The notes beneath the pieces were generated by a model. The model did not search any database and had not been told where the DNA came from. It saw nothing but the letters and a program-made list of their open reading frames with translations. Shown here piece by piece: positions 25,591-38,159 of a stretch of 64,000 bases of DNA; position 1 is the stretch's first letter, and every line of letters starts with the position of its first letter. Source of the DNA: Sipunculus nudus (Eukaryota; Annelida; Sipuncula; Golfingiida; Sipunculidae); NCBI GenBank assembly GCA_026874595.1, contig CM049311.1, positions 13,731,676-13,795,675 on the forward strand, given 5' to 3'. The translations under genes were made by a program, and so were the position numbers.

Positions 25591-25605
25591 GTATAACATG
25601 CTTAC

Positions 25606-25745
25606 CGAGAATTCAGCAAGTTTTCCCGGGAATCTTCAGTCGTTCAGTTCTGTGCAGTCTGTCCGCTTCTGGTCTGTGCCTCTGGCGCTGCCAACTGGGA
25701 TGACCGCGTGTGAGGACACCTGTCGGGCTTTTTGGTAACTATACT
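25606..25745 (-). other. Candidate non-coding leader exon
   Basis: On the minus strand a GC-rich segment without ATG ends at a good donor (ATTCTCG|GTAAGCATG, GT at 25605-25604). Composition changes sharply at both ends, as for a 5' untranslated exon or promoter. No downstream exon has been linked to it. Confidence 0.2.
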
Positions 25746-26080
25746 GTCTCATATATTTAAAACGCCAAGTGTTATATTAAGAAGGGTATATGTTTACTTA
25801 AACACTAAGTCATTGAACTATATGTGCCAGACCTAGTTGATTCAGGGTTAATTAAAGATTGTAATATGATTGATGATACATAATTAATGCGTAGACACGA
25901 AATATACAACAGACTCTGTAGGATTTTTTTTTCTCAGGTTAATTCCGGAAGGTTCGGTGTATTAATCATGCATATTTTAATCATGGTTCTTTTAAGGGTT
26001 AGCAAATGAATTTCATAACCTTTTAAGATATCCCACACATTGTATGTCACTTCGCAAATCAATTTCGCATTGTTTTAATT

Positions 26081-26100
26081 ATATAATAATAATAATAATA

Positions 26101-26147
<47 letters not shown>

Positions 26148-26149
26148 AT
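26081..26149. repeat. (AAT)n/(ATT)n palindromic microsatellite
   Basis: About seven AAT repeats switch directly to about sixteen ATT repeats near 26100, bounded by TATAATA on the left and TATATAATA on the right. The array is a simple inverted repeat able to form a hairpin. Confidence 0.9.
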
Positions 26150-26570
26150 ACTGAAGTTTTTGCGCATGGATATACAGTTCTTGGTGTTTTCATATGCTAA
26201 AGAGAGATTATATATATTTAACATCTATTTTCTTAAATAAATGTTATTTTATATTTAATAGAACCTATGCTCTTAGTCATATAGTCCTACTATAGTCTTG
26301 ACACCTGGTCACGTGATGAGAAGCTATAACTTAACACTATAGGATGTACACAGCAAGGAAGACCACATTTTGTTTTGCACCATTAAGTCTGTTATGTAGG
26401 TTAATTGTATTAAAAGTATTCAGACGCATGACCCAACACTAATTTATTTCATTTTCTGTTGAAAATATTGATAAAAACAGCTGTAAACCCCACATGTAAA
26501 CTTAGAGCCACTTTACTATTAAACAATTTCATTTTCTGTTAAGTACAGGTTTTGTATTTCAATTTATTTA

Positions 26571-26573
<3 letters not shown>

Positions 26574-26620
<47 letters not shown>
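26574..26620. repeat. (AT)n then (TG)n microsatellite
   Basis: About 18 AT units run straight into six TG units. Confidence 0.95.
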
Positions 26621-27007
26621 GTTTCACAAATGCTTGTGTTTCACAAACATACAGGTGTACAGGTATTAAAGTATATATACCTATGTACACATATACTCTA
26701 TAATCGGTTTTATAATCGACCAGGTTATATTTTCAGGATTTTTCCACTTTTAGTTTTTAGAGATAGTTCAATATTCGCGATCTCACAATCCAGAAACCTA
26801 TTTTTACAGAGTATAGGAAAACGGACGGGACATTCATTATTGAAAGATGTTATGAAACATCAATTACATTTATGATATTACTGCATGGTAACATATATAT
26901 ATACTGCATGGTAATATAAAATATGATATTATCTATTAAAACCACCATTTGTCTATCAGCTTTCGACGCTTAACCTATTAATATATATGGGATGCCAATG
27001 ATGGTAT

Positions 27008-27552
27008 CAGGGTTGGCAAGTTTCTGCCATTGCCGGTTTCTGCCATTGCAGAAATGGCAGAAACAGTATTGTACGCTGTGTGTGTGTTTCAACCATTGGA
27101 CTTGTGTACAGCAAATTCCAAAAACTGGCTCGGTGTGGCTCTCTAGCTGTCTCTGTCTCTATCTCTCTGTCTCTGTTTCTCTCTCTATATATATATAAAG
27201 GTAAGGGTTTATAATCTCTGTCTCTCTCTCGGGGTTTATAGACGGACGATGTAAGTCTCATCCCACTTTACACTTTGCTTTCCTGTGTTTTGGACCTGTT
27301 CAATCTTGTATTTTTTTCTCTGCTCCCCGGGGAGCATACAACCCAAGCAGCTATATCAGGCGCTAGAAGGTTATTCGATCAACATTTGCCTTCCTTCCAT
27401 GACCGGTACCAATTCAGTCCTGGGTTGAGAGAGCGCACCCTTGTGGTACAGACTTTGCCTGGGTGTCTCAGCTCAGACGGCGGTCAGAATGGACGCAAAC
27501 TCACGACCCTGAGGTCACAAGTCCAGCGCCTATCCGTTACGCCACCACGCTT

Positions 27553-27584
<32 letters not shown>

Positions 27585-27828
27585 GCAGTATTAATTCAAG
27601 CTTTATGTTAAAGCATGAATATATAAACTGAATATGTTATTCAAATCAGTTGAACTTCTTTCAATTCATGCCATAAAAAATTTTCATCAACCCTTTAGAA
27701 GCACCCAATAAAATAACAATATTGACCCGATTTGCACAATTGCCATTTCTGCCGGCAGAAACTAGTTTCTGCACCTTTTTGCCTATCGTGCGAAAGAAAT
27801 AGGTTTTTGCCGACAGAACCCAACCCTG
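27008..27828. mobile_element. hAT-like non-autonomous transposon
   Basis: The ends are CAGGGTTGGCAAGTTTCTG (27008) and its inverted counterpart, which reads CAGGGTTGGGTTCTG from 27828. Sub-terminal blocks repeat TTTCTGCCGGCAGAAA-type palindromes on both sides. A CAGGG terminus is typical of hAT elements. The 821-bp interior has no transposase. It carries a CT-rich run (about 27140-27190), a SINE-like insertion (about 27290-27547) and (TG)13 (27556-27582). The 8-bp flanks GATGGTAT and AGGATATA do not match, so the target duplication is decayed or the family differs. Confidence 0.6.
27290..27547 (-). mobile_element. tRNA-headed SINE inside the hAT-like element
   Basis: The minus strand starts GCGTGGTGGCGTAACGG, an A-box-like stretch, then a B-box-like GGTCGTGAGTTTGCG about 37-55 bases later. 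About 190 bp of body follow, with a CTCCCCGGGGAG palindrome near its end. The element lies between the two hAT-like termini, so it appears to be a nested insertion. The 118-codon plus frame across it has no coding meaning. Confidence 0.6.
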
Positions 27829-28130
27829 AGGATATAGAGTATAAATAGATGTTCATCTGTCTCACGAAGGTTTCATTTTTGCGATAAAGACAAAGCCGCC
27901 CACATTAAGGCCTATATATATGTAGGTGACAATTATTTTTTTTATATATGGTATAGGTTTACAAATTAATACATTGACATGCTATCCAGATACACCAGGA
28001 ACTAAATTATAACTTCTTTTTACTACTTTTTTAATAAATAATGTGCTGCCTTATTTTTGAGGAAATGCAATTTCTGTCAATTTACTGTTAAATTCACAAG
28101 ACACACGCACCAACAACCAATAAAATTATA

Positions 28131-28133
<3 letters not shown>

Positions 28134-28187
<54 letters not shown>
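28134..28187. repeat. (AT)n microsatellite, about 27 repeats
   Basis: Uninterrupted AT dinucleotides. Confidence 0.95.
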
Positions 28188-28189
<2 letters not shown>

Positions 28190-28191
<2 letters not shown>

Positions 28192-31100
28192 TTGTTTATT
28201 AGGAAACGCGTGTGTTTGTGCATATTTAAAATTTACCTTCATATCCAAAAGTAAATGATTGTACAAGTTGGAGGCATAGGTAAACTATCATTAAATATAT
28301 GAATGCATGTTATATATGCCATCTCTTATATTCTCAACTATGAATTTTCAGAACCAAGAAAACAATCAAACTCCATTGTCACAGTCAGAGCTTGTCTCTG
28401 AAGAAGCCAGATGGTCCAATAAAGCAGCAACAGTCAAATTGTTCATAACAAAACAATGTTGTATAATGTTGATTCAAACATGGCATCCTTTATTGTTCCA
28501 AAGAAGAGCATAGGGTTGTAGATAAGCCGAATATAAACATATTGACACTTTTAACTTGTTAATTAACACAAGCAATTCCATCGTGAATTACAAGATCAAG
28601 TTTATTCACACCTTTAGCAGTTCCGAACACAAAGCGATATTACAGCCAGTTGCGCCCCGGTCAGACAATGCCAATCTGATATGTACATATTGCCATTGAG
28701 GCTGCAGCGAGGCCAGACCTGACAAAGCACCGAAAACGAGGCTTACGGCAAATCAGGAGACGCTGGCTACGAGCACATGTTACACCAAATTACCTCAAAG
28801 CTGCATTTTTTTCTAGTTTTCTCTCCCGGGGTAAGATTACTTTTGTTAATTTGAGGTTCCATCCTCTGTGGCATGATTTGCTCCGGTTTACCGCGGTTCA
28901 CCGCAGTGCGGTTTATTAGAACGTCTATATACGGACCATTAAAATTGAAATTGTGGTAAAAAAGGAGTTTTTTTGTCATAATATATTATTTATATACATT
29001 TTAGGGCTCTTACATTTCCATTGAGGGTAGCTAGTCGTTTATACTACAAGGAGAGTATAGACCTATTTACATTAAAAGAATTAATAATATAATACACAAT
29101 AAATGGGTGGTGCAATACGGAAATACATTTAAATAATATTTTTTTAAATGATATTACAGGAGACTCTATAGCAGTCTGTAACAGTGCGAGAAATTCAGGT
29201 ATAGTCAGTGTTGGGTTTATAGGTTTGTAAAATATTTGTAAAATGCATGCAGGTATTATTTTTATGTTTACCTTTTTACATATACAGGTATTAGATTTAG
29301 TTATACATGTTGAGGATAGACTCATTGATGTATAGTGTCCAGCATGACCCCTAGCTTCAAGGTCAACATTTTACCAGCAGCCCAGTAAACATCCTTTTGC
29401 CACATGCAATATTAGGTTATAAGGCATGCATGGGATACATAGAATATAAGTTAGATATTTCTGTCTCTTCAGGACTGGTTTGATTGCGGTGACTGAAAAA
29501 AAAATATTACTGCTGTTTAAGGGGAAATCCATAATATCATTTATGGTCATTCAGGTTATATTGTCTTATGAATAGGATGAGGCTGTGGATAATTATACAG
29601 TTATGTCATGTTAAGATGGCTATATATATGTTACTTCCTTATATTTAAGATAACACGATTTTAAACTTCACGATGAAAATTTAATGTCATTTTCGTGATG
29701 TCAGTATAAGCACTCAAACATATATATCAATGAGTAATGCTGCATGAAAGGAAAAACTATATATATAGCTGTCCGTCTATGGCTCCTATATAATGATTCG
29801 GTATATACAGGTGCATGTATATGCATCCTGCAGGTGGAAAGCAACTTTATTATATATATATATGTAATATAGTTTAGTTTTGTTCAAAATATATGAAAAT
29901 TTCACAAAAAAACATTTCTCTAATGTCTTAAATAGCCCACTAAATTAAACGATCAAATCTTCCACACTATATATAAGCTGATACAATTTGTGCACAATTA
30001 AGACATGAATCCCGTTTTGAAAAATTCGTCATTTTGTTTCCTTTGAAATGTCTTATGCGATATCTTTAAAAGAATTTAGGATCAATAGATCAGGTCAGTA
30101 TTGATTATTCAACAACAAAAAATATCTGGAAATGAATTCGTTAAAAAGTTGCAGTTTTATATTGCAAAAGAGAGGGGGGGGGGGGGGTCCTGTATATATA
30201 TGTGGTCAATAAACGACAAGATATAAACAATTTGTTTTGATTTAAGATTTTTTATATATGCCAAGATGATCTATATACAAAATTTATACAAGTTCGTTGG
30301 CACAATTATTGTTACACATAATAATAATTTTACGAAAGAACATTAATTGTTATACAATTTCAATTCTAAATTAACTAGCTTGTAGGAGAATCACAAACTC
30401 TAGAATATATACTTGTAAACTTATGTATATTTCTGAGTCAGTGTACATGCATGTAAATAATGAATATGATACTCGAGGTCCTGTCATTTAACTTAAGATA
30501 TGTATTGATTGTTTTTAATAAATTTGCCCTTGATCACCAAAATTATCAATGCTCAATTATATTAATCATTATTCTCTACATATCCATAGGTGGAGAGATA
30601 ATTGTTCTTTTTTGTAAATAATTAATTTTTACCATCGTATAACATCGGAGGGGTACACGCTCGTACAAGTGAGAGTTTATAAATTATTGCATTGCAAGGT
30701 TTTAGGTTTGCCTGTTTTCAAATTAATTTATGCCTGGGAATTATATGCCTTCTGGCTCATGCATGTTTTACCTTGAGGCAACAAAATATGAACAAATCAT
30801 TATAATATCATTCTTTAATATATTTGTAATTGTGAATAAATTTTCAGCCTGGTGGATTTTTTTTTAAAATTAAATCAAGCCGGATATATTTACCTTGGTA
30901 ATGTAACTGTATTGATGACACTTTGAGTATATTAATAATGATGGTGATGATTTGACCACTGATGAAGTAAATCAAATATAAAAAAAAAAGTTTTGCTTAA
31001 ATAAAAGTATATTTTATAAACAAACTTTTAATTATTTTGCACATTATTCTTTCTTTTAGATGGAGAATATTTTTTTTTGAGAATTTGTAAAAAAAGAAAC

Positions 31101-32500
31101 GTTATAATGATTTGAAATTACGTTTAAGTAAAATAAATATAAAAAATCCCTTTACTTTATTTCCAGTTTTGCATGATTCTTTTTTTTTTTTTTTTTAATA
31201 AATAAAAATACAGTTTCAATATAATTGTGTAAAACCAATAATGAGAATATAGCACGCACTATATATGCATACGGCTAGCATGGTCAAGTCGATGAGTAAA
31301 TATTTCAGAGTCCCTTACCGTACATATAATTTCGTGCGTTTACATCTGAGAAAACACGTCCCAAGAAATGGTTACACAACGTAACAAGATTCCGACGAAT
31401 CTGGGCGTCTTGAAGACATTTACAATCGTGTTAATGACAATTAAATCATTCCAGCTCGCCAGAAATAAAGGTGAACCAGGATTTGTTTAGGTCCTGGGAA
31501 CAGGTATTAGGTCTATGACAGCCGGGGAGACACGCTCAGCGGAAAACCCACAGGCCCGCTGCTATCCTAATGAAATAGCTCGTAATAATCACAAAAGTAA
31601 CATTATTCTAAATGTTGAAGTTCATTTGGCCATATGTTTGTGCAGCGCGTGGCATCGCCGCTCTGACATATGCCGCATACCAAATGTGTACATATCATCT
31701 TGTTAGTTTCCATGTCGATTTCACAAAATGGGCCGAGTTTGAAGATCGTGACCCGCCCGCCTAACTCCTTGTGAAAATTCCAACAGATTCGCTAGTCCTC
31801 CAGCCAAAATTTGCCTTACACGAATTATTAGAAATTATTTGACCGTGCCGACACTGAGATGTCATGACCCTATATTTACAATATTGATGTCGGAAACGTC
31901 CAATTATTTCAGATCGATTTTATTGTGAGGTTCAACCCTATACTTCAAAGCGTGTGAAATGTTCGGGAAATTAGATAGCTTACTACCAGACCTTTCAATT
32001 ATAATTCTATTTGGACAAACTTTATTTCGAATGTGAGGTCGCTATGTGCATTGCTTATTCATACAAAGTGGGGCTATATGCTTATATCCTGTTATATCCC
32101 AAGAAAGACAAATAATCAAAAATTTACAATTGTTGAGCACACACATACATCTTGTTACCCAAGAATAATTCTATATAAATTGCAATCCTAAAATATTTCT
32201 GAATGTCACTTAAGAAAATATTTGATGTAGATATATAGAAAGCGATTCTTCCAGATGCAAACCTATGCGTGCAGGTATGTGACATAAAGAGCTAACATTT
32301 ACACAAATTGAATTCATTATACACATGTGATGCAAAACTGAAATATATTTTCCTGAGGTCATGCAGGGTTTCATTCATTTGTAGGGAAAGATAAGTTTAT
32401 ATATAATGAAGAAAATGTTTCCTGCATATATATATAAAACATTTAGCATGCGGTTTTTTTTAATTGGTACGTGTCTTTATAAAATAAATTTTCTGTTATG
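28190..32500. other. Very AT-rich stretch, no gene supported
   Basis: It contains G14 (30174-30187), several T and A runs, and two GC-richer islands (28600-28900 and 31300-31860) that may be regulatory. The second has a 34-residue minus frame of no known family. Nothing else is recognisable. Confidence 0.4.
30174..30187 (+). repeat. Poly-G tract (14)
   Basis: Uninterrupted run of 14 G within AT-rich flanks. Confidence 0.95.

Positions 32501-32501
<1 letters not shown>

Positions 32502-32544
<43 letters not shown>
32502..32544. repeat. (TA)n microsatellite
   Basis: About 21 uninterrupted TA units. Confidence 0.95.
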
Positions 32545-32548
<4 letters not shown>

Positions 32549-32955
32549 TTTACGACGAATTCTAACATTTCCATGTTATTTCTCTTAAGACTTTTCTATG
32601 ATATACACCAACATTAAAAATACGTGTACGATTGATTCTCTTAGTATATTAATTTTAAAGAATTCATACACAGATCTATATTCATACACAGATCTGTATT
32701 TATTAATAACCACTGATATTATTATTTAAATATTAAAAATATTTAAAATTATATATATACATATATATGTACTCGCGCATCGCAGTTTCATGTAATTATA
32801 TGATTATTTTATTAATCATTACAACATACATTGCATTTTTTTTAAATTTAACACTAAGCCCATGTACATTTATATTTATAAAAGCGCAGTTTGTAGTAAC
32901 TTTACTGTATATGTATAATGTTTTCCAGCAAAATTTTTTCATGGGGAATTCATTG

Positions 32956-34451
32956 TTAAAAAAAAAGTAAAAAATGCACGCGTATGTAAATAAAAATCAG
33001 GTTTATATCTGGATTTTCAGTTATGCATGCACAAATGTAGTAGTCTGCCGCATTTGGGTTAATCGGCAATCCGCTGTCCAGAAAAATTGAATTCTTTGTG
33101 AATTCCTCTTCAATTCTTGGTTGTTGAACTTGATCCTCTCTGCAGAAATCAATGTTTAAACCGAAATGACCCAAGGTGTTAAAGAATTCTTCAAGAACCC
33201 TACTCTGGTCTGAGTAGCCAGCCGTGCCGCTTGGAAATCTACAAGCACGCTTGTCAGTTTCACCATATGAGTGGCTGTATCCTATTTCACAATCTACTGT
33301 TAAAAGCCGACTTTGAGATTTCTAGAACGTACAGCAGTTATCTCAATGGTGACGGGATATTTTAGGAAAAGAGTGTTTACTTTTACTAAACCATGGTGTC
33401 AAGCTTTTTCAATAAGTCACACGCTTCTAGTAAGAGTGAAAACTGGTTGCACCACTGCTCTCCAAAACGGAGACCCAAAACGGTAGACGGATGAAAAGAA
33501 TCAATTTTATCACAAGAAAAGGTGTCCTCTATTAAGGTGACCGTTGGAGCCATCTGGGTAAATTTCGCAAGGAGAGTGAGGTATTAGTATTCAAGACAAG
33601 ATGCAGGGGTTGACTAAGCAAATTAAACATTTGTTCCTCGCCAATACTAGATGTTTCTTCAGTTAGGGGTACAGGAGTCTTGGGCCCCCGTAATTAGATT
33701 TTAGGAAATGCCTTGAGATATCAGTATCAAGGAAATAAAAGATGAAAGATGACTCAAATACATCACTTCGTGAAGACGAATTTTTATTGCATAAATGTGA
33801 AGATTGTAAACATGACTTGAAGATGCCTGACTCTCTCTCTCTCTCTCTCTCTCTCATCATTTTGTTTCAAACCCCGATCTCTCTATCGTATTATAATTCT
33901 CAGTCTAAGAGTGTAAGAGAACTGTATATGTGAGTAACGTGTGACAAAACGTATCTCTACCTCTATTTGCGGAGGTTAATACACATACATATTTAAAGAA
34001 AAATTACGTTTACTTTTGAATAACATTATATCCTTTGGACAATACATTCATTTTTATTAATTATTTGAATGACCAATAACCTTATAAGGACACTTCACTT
34101 AACGTAATCGTAGAAGAACTTAAGCTAAAACATGCTAAAAGAAATCGGGGATATCAATTGTTTTTAATAAATTTAATCTTTTTAAATTATAAATTTATTT
34201 TAAGTATAGACAGGCACATGTAAAAGTATTAATACATCACATAACTGACACCGAGTTTAATTTGCAAAGGCATATTTAAACTTTTATCATTTGTTAAAGA
34301 ATATACCATCCTTTTCCCACTTAAAAAAACTGAGAAATTCTTTTTAAATAAATATAGAACTAATAAGTTGAAAGCATATACATGAATAAAAGTGTTTAAT
34401 AAGATAAGCTTGTTAGCTGGAATCACATGCACATGCATATTTGTCAATCAA

Positions 34452-34519
<68 letters not shown>

Positions 34520-34862
34520 TTATCAATTTTGCAGGTAAGCCATATGTTTACTAAACAGTTAATTAAAGCAGCTCGCTCAATTATATCCCTGCTGTCAGTG
34601 TTTGGTGTAAGCCACAGTGGGACCGGTCCATCCCAGATTAAATGTCCACACACGATTGCTAAATATAAACACAGAGTGAAAGTTTGACAGATGTTGGATA
34701 GGATTGAATGTCCCCGACTGCTTTGAGCTTGTCTATTTCTTCAACAAGCAGGGAGTGAAATATATCCTGCATGTCCATTTCATCCTCACGGATGCGATCA
34801 TGTAGATTTCTATTCAGCGAGGCGGGGATCTCAAATACCAGGCATTTCACTAAGAAGTCCAT
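32956..34862 (-). CDS. Candidate three-exon gene, unassigned product
   Basis: Three open segments join in phase 0. Exon 1 is 34862-34689 (58 codons, from an ATG with an in-frame stop 10 codons upstream). Exon 2 is 33553-33392 (54 codons, acceptor TTTACCCAG). Exon 3 is 33321-32956 (122 codons including stop, acceptor CGTTCTAG). The 235-residue product starts MDFLVKCLVFEIP and has an acidic, helix-prone N-terminus (HDRIREDEMDMQDIF). Exon 3 holds CRFPSGTAGYSDQSRVLEEF. Its composition is more protein-like than that of neighbouring chance frames. I do not recognise the family. The donors (TCT|GTCAAA, ATG|GTTTAG) are weak, the second intron is only 70 bp, and the first contains (CA)n/(TA)n repeats. 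It could instead be a string of conserved non-coding islands. Confidence 0.3.
34453..34516. repeat. (CA)n/(TA)n compound microsatellite
   Basis: About 13 CA units followed by about 19 TA units. Confidence 0.95.
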
Positions 34863-35308
34863 TTCAGATGCGCGAGCATGTCTCGTTTCTCAGAGGCACG
34901 TGGGGCCTGTCTTGGGAGAATACACAGTTTAAGAGGCGCACAATAAGACTGATTTGATTCCAGTTGGTTTGTTCCAGGGTTTGACAGATGGCCTAGGACA
35001 ACTCAACAAATCCGGGAAACTGACTATCCCCGCCTGAGCCCTCTAAATCCCCATGCAGTGTGCGCATGGGATCTATATAAATGAAATGGACTGGATCATT
35101 CAATATTTTTGTTTTTATTCCATTTGATTTGACTTTAAAGGATTCGCTGGTTGTTATGGTTTTTTAACTTAAAATATGTTTGATTAATGTAATCAATTAC
35201 TTAACATCTGAGTTTTCACAAACTCGAAATCGACGCATTCACATGCATGGAGAACATGAGTGACTGCAACGGGCCCCATTTGAACGATACATATACATGT
35301 AGATGCAT

Positions 35309-35342
35309 ACACACACACACACCCTCACACACACCATCTCAA

Positions 35343-35387
<45 letters not shown>
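35309..35387. repeat. (CA)n/(TA)n compound microsatellite
   Basis: Interrupted CA units (broken by CCT and CATCTCAA) run into about 14 TA units. The frame beginning at 35247 passes through it and is not coding. Confidence 0.9.
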
Positions 35388-35396
<9 letters not shown>

Positions 35397-35489
35397 ATAA
35401 ATAGGATTTCTTGGAAACGACCTATTTCAGTTTGTGTTTATAAAACATTCATTCATGATGGGAGTTTAAATGCTTCAAGGACAGAATAA

Positions 35490-36277
35490 AAGCCTGTAGA
35501 ACTCCTGGAATACACTGATGTCAACTAAGGCTTTATCTTATCCCAGGGCAGATCATAATTTATCCCGTTTTAATGGTGATTTTATTATCCTGAGGAGAGA
35601 AAAAAATGATATTATATATCCAGCAAAAATTGCTGTCACCACGGTTACCTCATGAAAAACAGGGGATAATTTAAGTAATCCTTGGCGAATACTATATTAT
35701 TGAAACAGGCATGTGTGTGTAACTCTTGGACAGCAAGTCACGCAGATATTGCGTGCGAGTCACCCATGCAGAGTATGACCACCTGAAAGGTACACTTTTA
35801 CAGCAACGTATACGTTGAGACTCTAAGGGACTATAGACTTTTAAAAGAGTTTGTGCATGCAGATTGTCCAAGTCAAGTCGGGGTTATCGTAAGGGAAGAA
35901 TGCTTAGAACTGTCACGGAGGCTTCTATATCGTTGTTTAGTTATATGATTGTCGTTTATATTCAAATGGCCAACAGCCACATAATATTCAATTCAGACCT
36001 CGTAAAGTATAAAAGTGTATACATTTCCGTGAACCAAATATAGAATTTCCTGTCTAATGGGATATGTTCTCAGAAAGTAAAACCTGAATTTATTATTATT
36101 TTTTTCTTATTTATACAATATAAAAACTATACATAATGATATCTCCAGAAAATGTGGGTACTTTGCTTCATTTTTACAAATTAACTCTGAGGAACTGAGG
36201 GACCGAAATATTGAACGAGCGGAAGCAGACATTTTCATTTTCATTTCACAATAAAGTTTTTTTTGCATGTAAAATAA

Positions 36278-36279
<2 letters not shown>
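35490..36279. other. Unique AT-rich sequence, no gene seen
   Basis: No recognisable frame, RNA or repeat apart from short simple runs at the right end. Confidence 0.4.

Positions 36280-36323
<44 letters not shown>
36280..36323. repeat. (TA)n microsatellite
   Basis: About 21 TA units. Confidence 0.95.
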
Positions 36324-36326
<3 letters not shown>

Positions 36327-36452
36327 CAAATAGCTTTCTTAATTATACATGCATACCTGGCACACTGATACGGACAATAGCTATATATTTGCGATCTTAT
36401 TTTCAAAGCTCGAAACATAATTATTTACCCCTGCGAATATACATCTTAATCT

Positions 36453-36455
<3 letters not shown>

Positions 36456-36538
<83 letters not shown>
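36456..36538. repeat. (AT)n/(GA)n compound microsatellite
   Basis: About 25 AT units are followed directly by about 16 AG units. Confidence 0.95.
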
Positions 36539-36540
<2 letters not shown>

Positions 36541-36745
36541 AAAAACATGCGTCCGTTCAAAGAATATACAAAGGTAGGTTCTTCTTTCAGTTGAACTATA
36601 TATTTATCTTTTAAAGATATATCTTTATAAAAGATTATTCAAACATTTTGAATTATTAGAATTCCATTTTCGTGTTTTGAGCATTGTTTTCTTATTTACT
36701 TTATCATATATATATATATACACACAATTTAAAAATTATATATAC

Positions 36746-36844
36746 GATAAGATAAAATAAGATCAGATATAAAACTTATTAATCCCTTGTAAGGAAATAA
36801 CATTGCAAGGGATTAATAAAGTATATCTCATTTTATCTTATCTT
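36746..36844. repeat. Long imperfect palindrome with TTATTAATCCCTTG arms
   Basis: The left arm (36746-36789: GATAAGATAAAATAAGATC, then CTTATTAATCCCTTG) pairs with the right arm (36804-36844: CAAGGGATTAATAAAG, then TTTTATCTTATC). The loop is about 14 bases. A related single arm occurs at 60040-60110. The pattern of a TTATTAATCC block beside (GATAA)n suggests two opposed 3' ends of a retroposon or a fold-back element. Confidence 0.75.
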
Positions 36845-37439
36845 GTCTCATGTTTATTTTTCAAATTGTGTATGATAAATATATAATATTAGAAACAGGA
36901 CGATATATGAATAAGGGTCGATCATGCAGTCTGCATGTCATCTGGTATTGAGATGTATAATTCCTATAGAAATCCAAATATGACATAAAGATGTAATTCC
37001 TAAAAAAAGAAAACATAATGTTACAATGCATGTACGTTGGGAAAAATATAATACTTCTTAATAAAATGACATGTGTTCATTTCATGCATGGTTACATATT
37101 TCGAATAAATGTTCCTAATAAAGACATTACAAAATTTCCACAGAACCCCCTCCGACTATATAGGTTTCTCAATTAGAACCAATATATATGAAATGAGCAT
37201 TGTACTTAATGTGCGTATATTCTAAACTGGAGGCATGTTTGCCTGTGTATAAAAAAAATTGAATTAGTTTGAACTAAACAGTCCCACTGCAGTTTTTCAC
37301 ACCATAGCCGAAGGCAAAATTTACCAATTATTATTTCACGAAGAACGTAAAATACCTTACGTTTGCTGCAGTTATCAATATTACAATATGATCCATCAAC
37401 TGATGACAAAAATATTGGACACTAATTGGCCAGGCGTCA

Positions 37440-37930
37440 CTTAATAAACAATGAAATAAGCCCAGAGATAATAACGAATGCCTGGGAGTAATAAACAGAA
37501 CAAGGGAGAGAGGCAAATAGTTGTGAGTTGTCCATTTCGTGCTGTGGATGTCGGTTTCATGTGTTTATTATTGCTCATGTCAGTTTCGCGGCCGGAGCGC
37601 TTTAGTTCCTCCAAATGGGGGCGGGGCCCTAATCCGCCTTGTTCATCTTTGGATTTCGATCATAAACTACCTCGGCCGTCCTAATGGTACCACCCAATTC
37701 GACAAATATTAGTGGTCGAGGTCCCCACACTGGCAGACCGCATTATTGACATGATTTGGGCGGTTTGTGGGAGCTCGCTCAATTTTACATTTTCCAAAGC
37801 AAATATTGTTTCTCTCCAATGAAAATAAACCGACAAAGGGCGAAATTAAAACAAGAAAAGGGAGCGTTTGGCTGCCACACATATGCGGCTGTAGGCTCCG
37901 TTTGACAAGTTAAATGTGGATCAGGTTTAA
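37440..37930. promoter_or_regulatory. GC-richer island with GC box
   Basis: This roughly 500-bp island is clearly GC-richer than its surroundings. It holds TGGGGGCGGGGCCC (about 37615-37628, an Sp1/KLF-type box), a 68-codon plus frame with no recognisable domain, and several CGG and CGCGG patches. It could be a promoter or conserved enhancer; no splice donor was tied to it. Confidence 0.3.
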
Positions 37931-38041
37931 CAGACAGAATCTGAAAACTAAAAGAAGAAATGCGATATCTTAATAGTAACTGTTTATATGATTATTTTTG
38001 GTCTCTTACTCTGTAAATATTACACCCAATTATACATCTCG

Positions 38042-38045
38042 CTCT

Positions 38046-38100
<55 letters not shown>

Positions 38101-38104
38101 ACAT
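38042..38104. repeat. (CT)n/(CA)n compound microsatellite
   Basis: About 16 CT units followed by about 14 CA units. Confidence 0.95.
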
Positions 38105-38159
38105 GCACGCTGACAAATACCGTTCGAAAACATATACATTCCTCTTTATTAATCTGCAT

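Noticed and set aside
34444-34653. Segment encoding IWDGPVPLWLTPNTDSRD as an exon of the 33-35 kb candidate gene
   Set aside because: It lies too close to the first exon for a usual intron and its frame runs into (TA)n; joining it breaks phase.
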